Shown here one piece after another: positions 6,496-8,364 of a DNA stretch of 8,364 nt. The notes beneath the pieces were generated by a model. That model did not search any database. It worked only from the letters and a program-made list of their open reading frames with translations, and was not told the origin of the DNA. This DNA comes from Sulfurovum sp. (lineage in GTDB: Bacteria; Campylobacterota; Campylobacteria; Campylobacterales; Sulfurovaceae), in NCBI GenBank assembly GCA_015663065.1, contig DQSX01000127.1:1-8364 (forward strand), in the 5' to 3' direction. Positions within the stretch are counted from its first letter, which is position 1, and the number at the start of each line of letters is the position of its first letter. A program made the translations under genes and the position numbers.

Positions 6496-7748
6496 ATAAA
6501 GAGATACCCCGCATAACCAAAAGCTATAGAAATCAATACATAAAACAGTTTTCTACTCCAAATAGCAGCAATAGATAAAAGCAGATATATCCCCGTCACC
6601 CATACAGGCAAAAGATTCTCAACACTCTCCTTTGGCAAAGAAAACAATGTTAACAATACACTGTCTAAACTACCGCCTATGCCTAAAAGATGCAAAACCA
6701 TGACCAGTGGATAAAAAGGAATAAAGAGTAACGACAAAAGCGGGGAGAGCAGTTGATAAGGAGAGGTCACTCCAAATATACTGTGCACGATCGGTAACAT
6801 CAGTAGAAATATCCCCACAGGGATGAAGATCAGGGTGATCATCCATTTATTGGATGTTTTAGTGTACTGCAAAAGTAAAAATATATAAAATACCCCAGAC
6901 ACAGAGAGCCAAAAAGAGAGTGATACAAGCAAGGAGGGGAAAAGTGCCATAAGTGCAAATATAATCGTTGTTAAAAATGTAAAACTAAGCAGCTCTACAC
7001 CCATTAGTATCACGACCCACCCTACCAGTACCATAGCATAAGAACGGACCAGGGAGGGAGGAAAATCAACAAACCAGAGGTACAGCCCAAGTATCAGCAT
7101 TGTGACCAGTCCTACATCGAACAAAGCATGTCTGTAAGGAAAAGATCTCTGTTGTAAAGGTCTGTATATCAACATAAACAACCCGTAGATCAATCCCCAC
7201 AATATCCCCAGGTGAAATCCGCTTAAAGCAACCAGATGACTCACACCAAGCAAGCTGATCTTCTCCCGTAAGGATTTTTTTATGGTTGTGGCAAAAAAGA
7301 TAGCATTGTAAAAACTTTGCATTGCAACACTTTCATGCTGATCTGCTACTTGTTTCAGGAGTCTGTCTTTAAAAGTCTTTTCCATTATGCTGGATGATCT
7401 AATTCGACTTTTCACATAAAAAGTACCAAGATATTTATAAAAAGGGATACTGGCATTCGGAAAGATCTGTACTCGTAATTTCTTATGATCAAAAACTTCT
7501 TTTTTGTAAGAGGTCGTATAAAAAGTCAAGCCCTCATCTGAACGTAACTTTAAAACCGTATAACGTTTCCCGTTCTTTGATTTTTCATAGGCACTTAACA
7601 CTGTGACCGGAGTAAAGTAAAAAGGTTTGGAGATGAATTCACGATAAGATTGATACTCAAGGAAAAGACGAATGAGAATAAAAACAGATAGAACTACAAT
7701 GGTTCCTATAAAACTTTTATCTGTCTCAAAAAGTTTCGGCTTTTCCAA
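6492..7748 (-). CDS. comEC: ComEC/Rec2-type DNA uptake channel, without nuclease domain
   Basis: The 418-residue polytopic inner-membrane protein is the candidate channel for importing single-stranded DNA in natural transformation. It has one N-terminal membrane helix (about 12-30), a soluble extracytoplasmic part (about 40-115) and a multi-helix Competence domain from about 140. The Competence signature GVSHLVALSGFHLGIL (168-183) is clear, and FPPSLVRSYAMVLVG (229-243) fits the conserved SPSxxRA-type segment. The C-terminal metallo-beta-lactamase domain of long ComEC proteins is absent. The short form fits H. pylori ComEC, which also follows dnaB. The only usable start is a TTG at 7748-7746: an in-frame TAA lies just upstream, and the next in-frame ATG comes after residue 120. 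There is no good Shine-Dalgarno, only a purine-rich AGAAAG about 13 bases away. It lies 25 bases after dnaB and is probably co-transcribed. Confidence 0.88.
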   Translation of the reverse strand: MEKPKLFETDKSFIGTIVVLSVFILIRLFLEYQSYREFISKPFYFTPVTVLSAYEKSKNGKRYTVLKLRSDEGLTFYTTSYKKEVFDHKKLRVQIFPNASIPFYKYLGTFYVKSRIRSSSIMEKTFKDRLLKQVADQHESVAMQSFYNAIFFATTIKKSLREKISLLGVSHLVALSGFHLGILWGLIYGLFMLIYRPLQQRSFPYRHALFDVGLVTMLILGLYLWFVDFPPSLVRSYAMVLVGWVVILMGVELLSFTFLTTIIFALMALFPSLLVSLSFWLSVSGVFYIFLLLQYTKTSNKWMITLIFIPVGIFLLMLPIVHSIFGVTSPYQLLSPLLSLLFIPFYPLVMVLHLLGIGGSLDSVLLTLFSLPKESVENLLPVWVTGIYLLLSIAAIWSRKLFYVLISIAFGYAGYLFI

Positions 7749-7773
7749 TTTTTAATTTTTGCTTTCTAATTTT

Positions 7774-8364
7774 CTAGATCGGCGGTAATTCAATATTCCC
7801 TGTGTTCGCAGGAATATCCGCATCTTCATAAGTGATCTCAAATGCAGGACCGGCGACCTTGTCAACAAAGCGTGTAAAGTTCTTCTGGAAAACAAGCTCA
7901 ACCGTACCCGTAGGTCCGTTTCTCTGCTTTCCTATGATGATCTCCGCATCCTCTTCGAGTTTTTTCCTAAATTCAGAAGTATACTCTTTTCCTTCTGCCT
8001 TGGCTTTCATCTCTTTCTCTTTCTCCATCGCTTCTCTGTAAACATCGTCACGGTAGACAAAAAGAATAATATCCGCATCCTGCTCTATGGCACCGGACTC
8101 ACGAAGGTCAGAGAGCATCGGACGTTTGTTGTCTCTGCTCTCCACACCACGGTTCAACTGAGACAGTGCCACAATAGGTATCTGCAACTCTCTTGCCAAC
8201 TGTTTCAACCCTCTGGAAATTTCAGAGACTTCCTGTTGTCTTCCCTCTTTTCCGTCACCCGACATCAACTGCAGGTAGTCAATGATCGCCACGGAAATTT
8301 CAGGATGCTGGGATTTCAACTTACGTAACTTGGAACGTACATGGTGTATGGTCGCATAACCCCC
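7774..8364 (-). CDS. dnaB: Replicative DNA helicase DnaB, C-terminal part (cut by window edge)
   Basis: The reading frame is open to the window edge and gives the last 196 residues of DnaB. The N-terminal domain and Walker A lie outside. Seen in order from the edge: GYATIHHVRSKLRKL; Walker B in VAIIDYLQLMSG (25-36, Asp29); SQLNRGVESR (68-77); DLRESGAIEQDADIILFVYR (86-105); and GKQRNGPTGTVELVFQ (145-160), carrying the arginine expected to act across the subunit interface (Arg148). DnaB is the hexameric ATP-driven helicase that unwinds DNA at the replication fork. Between YRDDVY and AEIIIGKQRNG there are 30 residues, about 21 more than in E. coli DnaB, mostly charged (Glu/Lys). The tail ends NIELPPI, stop TAG. 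No start is present: a TTG near 8319 is internal, since homologous sequence continues upstream of it. Confidence 0.95.
   Translation of the reverse strand, partial: GGYATIHHVRSKLRKLKSQHPEISVAIIDYLQLMSGDGKEGRQQEVSEISRGLKQLARELQIPIVALSQLNRGVESRDNKRPMLSDLRESGAIEQDADIILFVYRDDVYREAMEKEKEMKAKAEGKEYTSEFRKKLEEDAEIIIGKQRNGPTGTVELVFQKNFTRFVDKVAGPAFEITYEDADIPANTGNIELPPI
7954..8037 (-). other. Charged insertion within DnaB
   Basis: About 28 residues, starting REAMEKEKEMKAKAEGKEY, lie between the conserved YRDDVY and the AEIIIGKQRNG block. They are rich in Glu and Lys and probably helical. E. coli DnaB has only about nine residues at this place. H. pylori DnaB is known to carry an extra segment in its C-terminal domain, so this is probably a Campylobacterota trait. 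Confidence 0.6.

Noticed and set aside
7774..8319. Treating the dnaB segment as a complete small protein starting at 8319.
   Set aside because: The frame continues to the window edge with DnaB-like sequence (GYATIHHVRSKLRKL), so this is the C-terminal part of a longer gene.
1..8364. A defence, mobile or CRISPR-type system in this window.
   Set aside because: All substantial frames match housekeeping or envelope families. I see no transposase, integrase, repeat-spacer pattern, toxin-antitoxin pair or compositional break.

Overview
The window looks like chromosomal core DNA from a free-living Campylobacterota (epsilonproteobacterium), possibly close to Sulfurovum. This is inferred from protein resemblance and gene order, not from a marker gene. 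GC is low to moderate by eye (about 40%). The -10 boxes are strong (TATAAT or TAAAAT) with no recognisable -35. Two neighbourhoods match Helicobacter pylori as I recall it: an M23 peptidase (Csd3/HdpA type) beside a PgbA-type protein and glcD, and dnaB followed by comEC. I see no mobile element, CRISPR array, tRNA, rRNA or phage gene.

Layout. From 53 to 1496 there are two separate plus-strand genes. The first is aguB (N-carbamoylputrescine amidase, last step of agmatine-derived putrescine synthesis). The second is a truncated haemoglobin with its own promoter. A 66-base convergent gap holding two small palindromes follows. From 1563 to 3412 a minus-strand pair is joined by a TAATG stop/start overlap: a secreted LytM/M23 peptidoglycan peptidase of the Csd3 type, then a NUDIX hydrolase resembling UDP-sugar/ADP-ribose diphosphatases. 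A 153-base divergent control region (3413-3565) drives this pair leftwards and, rightwards, a plus-strand run. That run is an exported protein with only the N-terminal PgbA domain, glcD (FAD-linked glycolate/D-lactate-type dehydrogenase, GTG start in a TAGTG overlap) and a six-TM YihY/BrkB membrane protein. From 6492 to the right edge, on the minus strand, lie the end of dnaB (replicative helicase, cut by the window edge) and, 25 bases downstream of it, a short comEC (DNA-uptake channel without the C-terminal metallo-beta-lactamase domain). The yihY and comEC genes converge and overlap by four bases.

How they work together. The M23 peptidase, the PgbA-domain protein and possibly the NUDIX enzyme and YihY protein suggest a cell-envelope cluster. 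AguB, the globin and GlcD are metabolic or housekeeping genes. dnaB and comEC form a DNA replication/uptake pair whose link is probably only shared transcription.

No gene here forms a clearly undescribed system. The points most worth a second look are the PgbA-domain protein lacking the plasminogen-binding tail, a possible leaderless aguB message, the charged insertion in DnaB, the non-canonical NUDIX box and the terminator-less convergent overlap.
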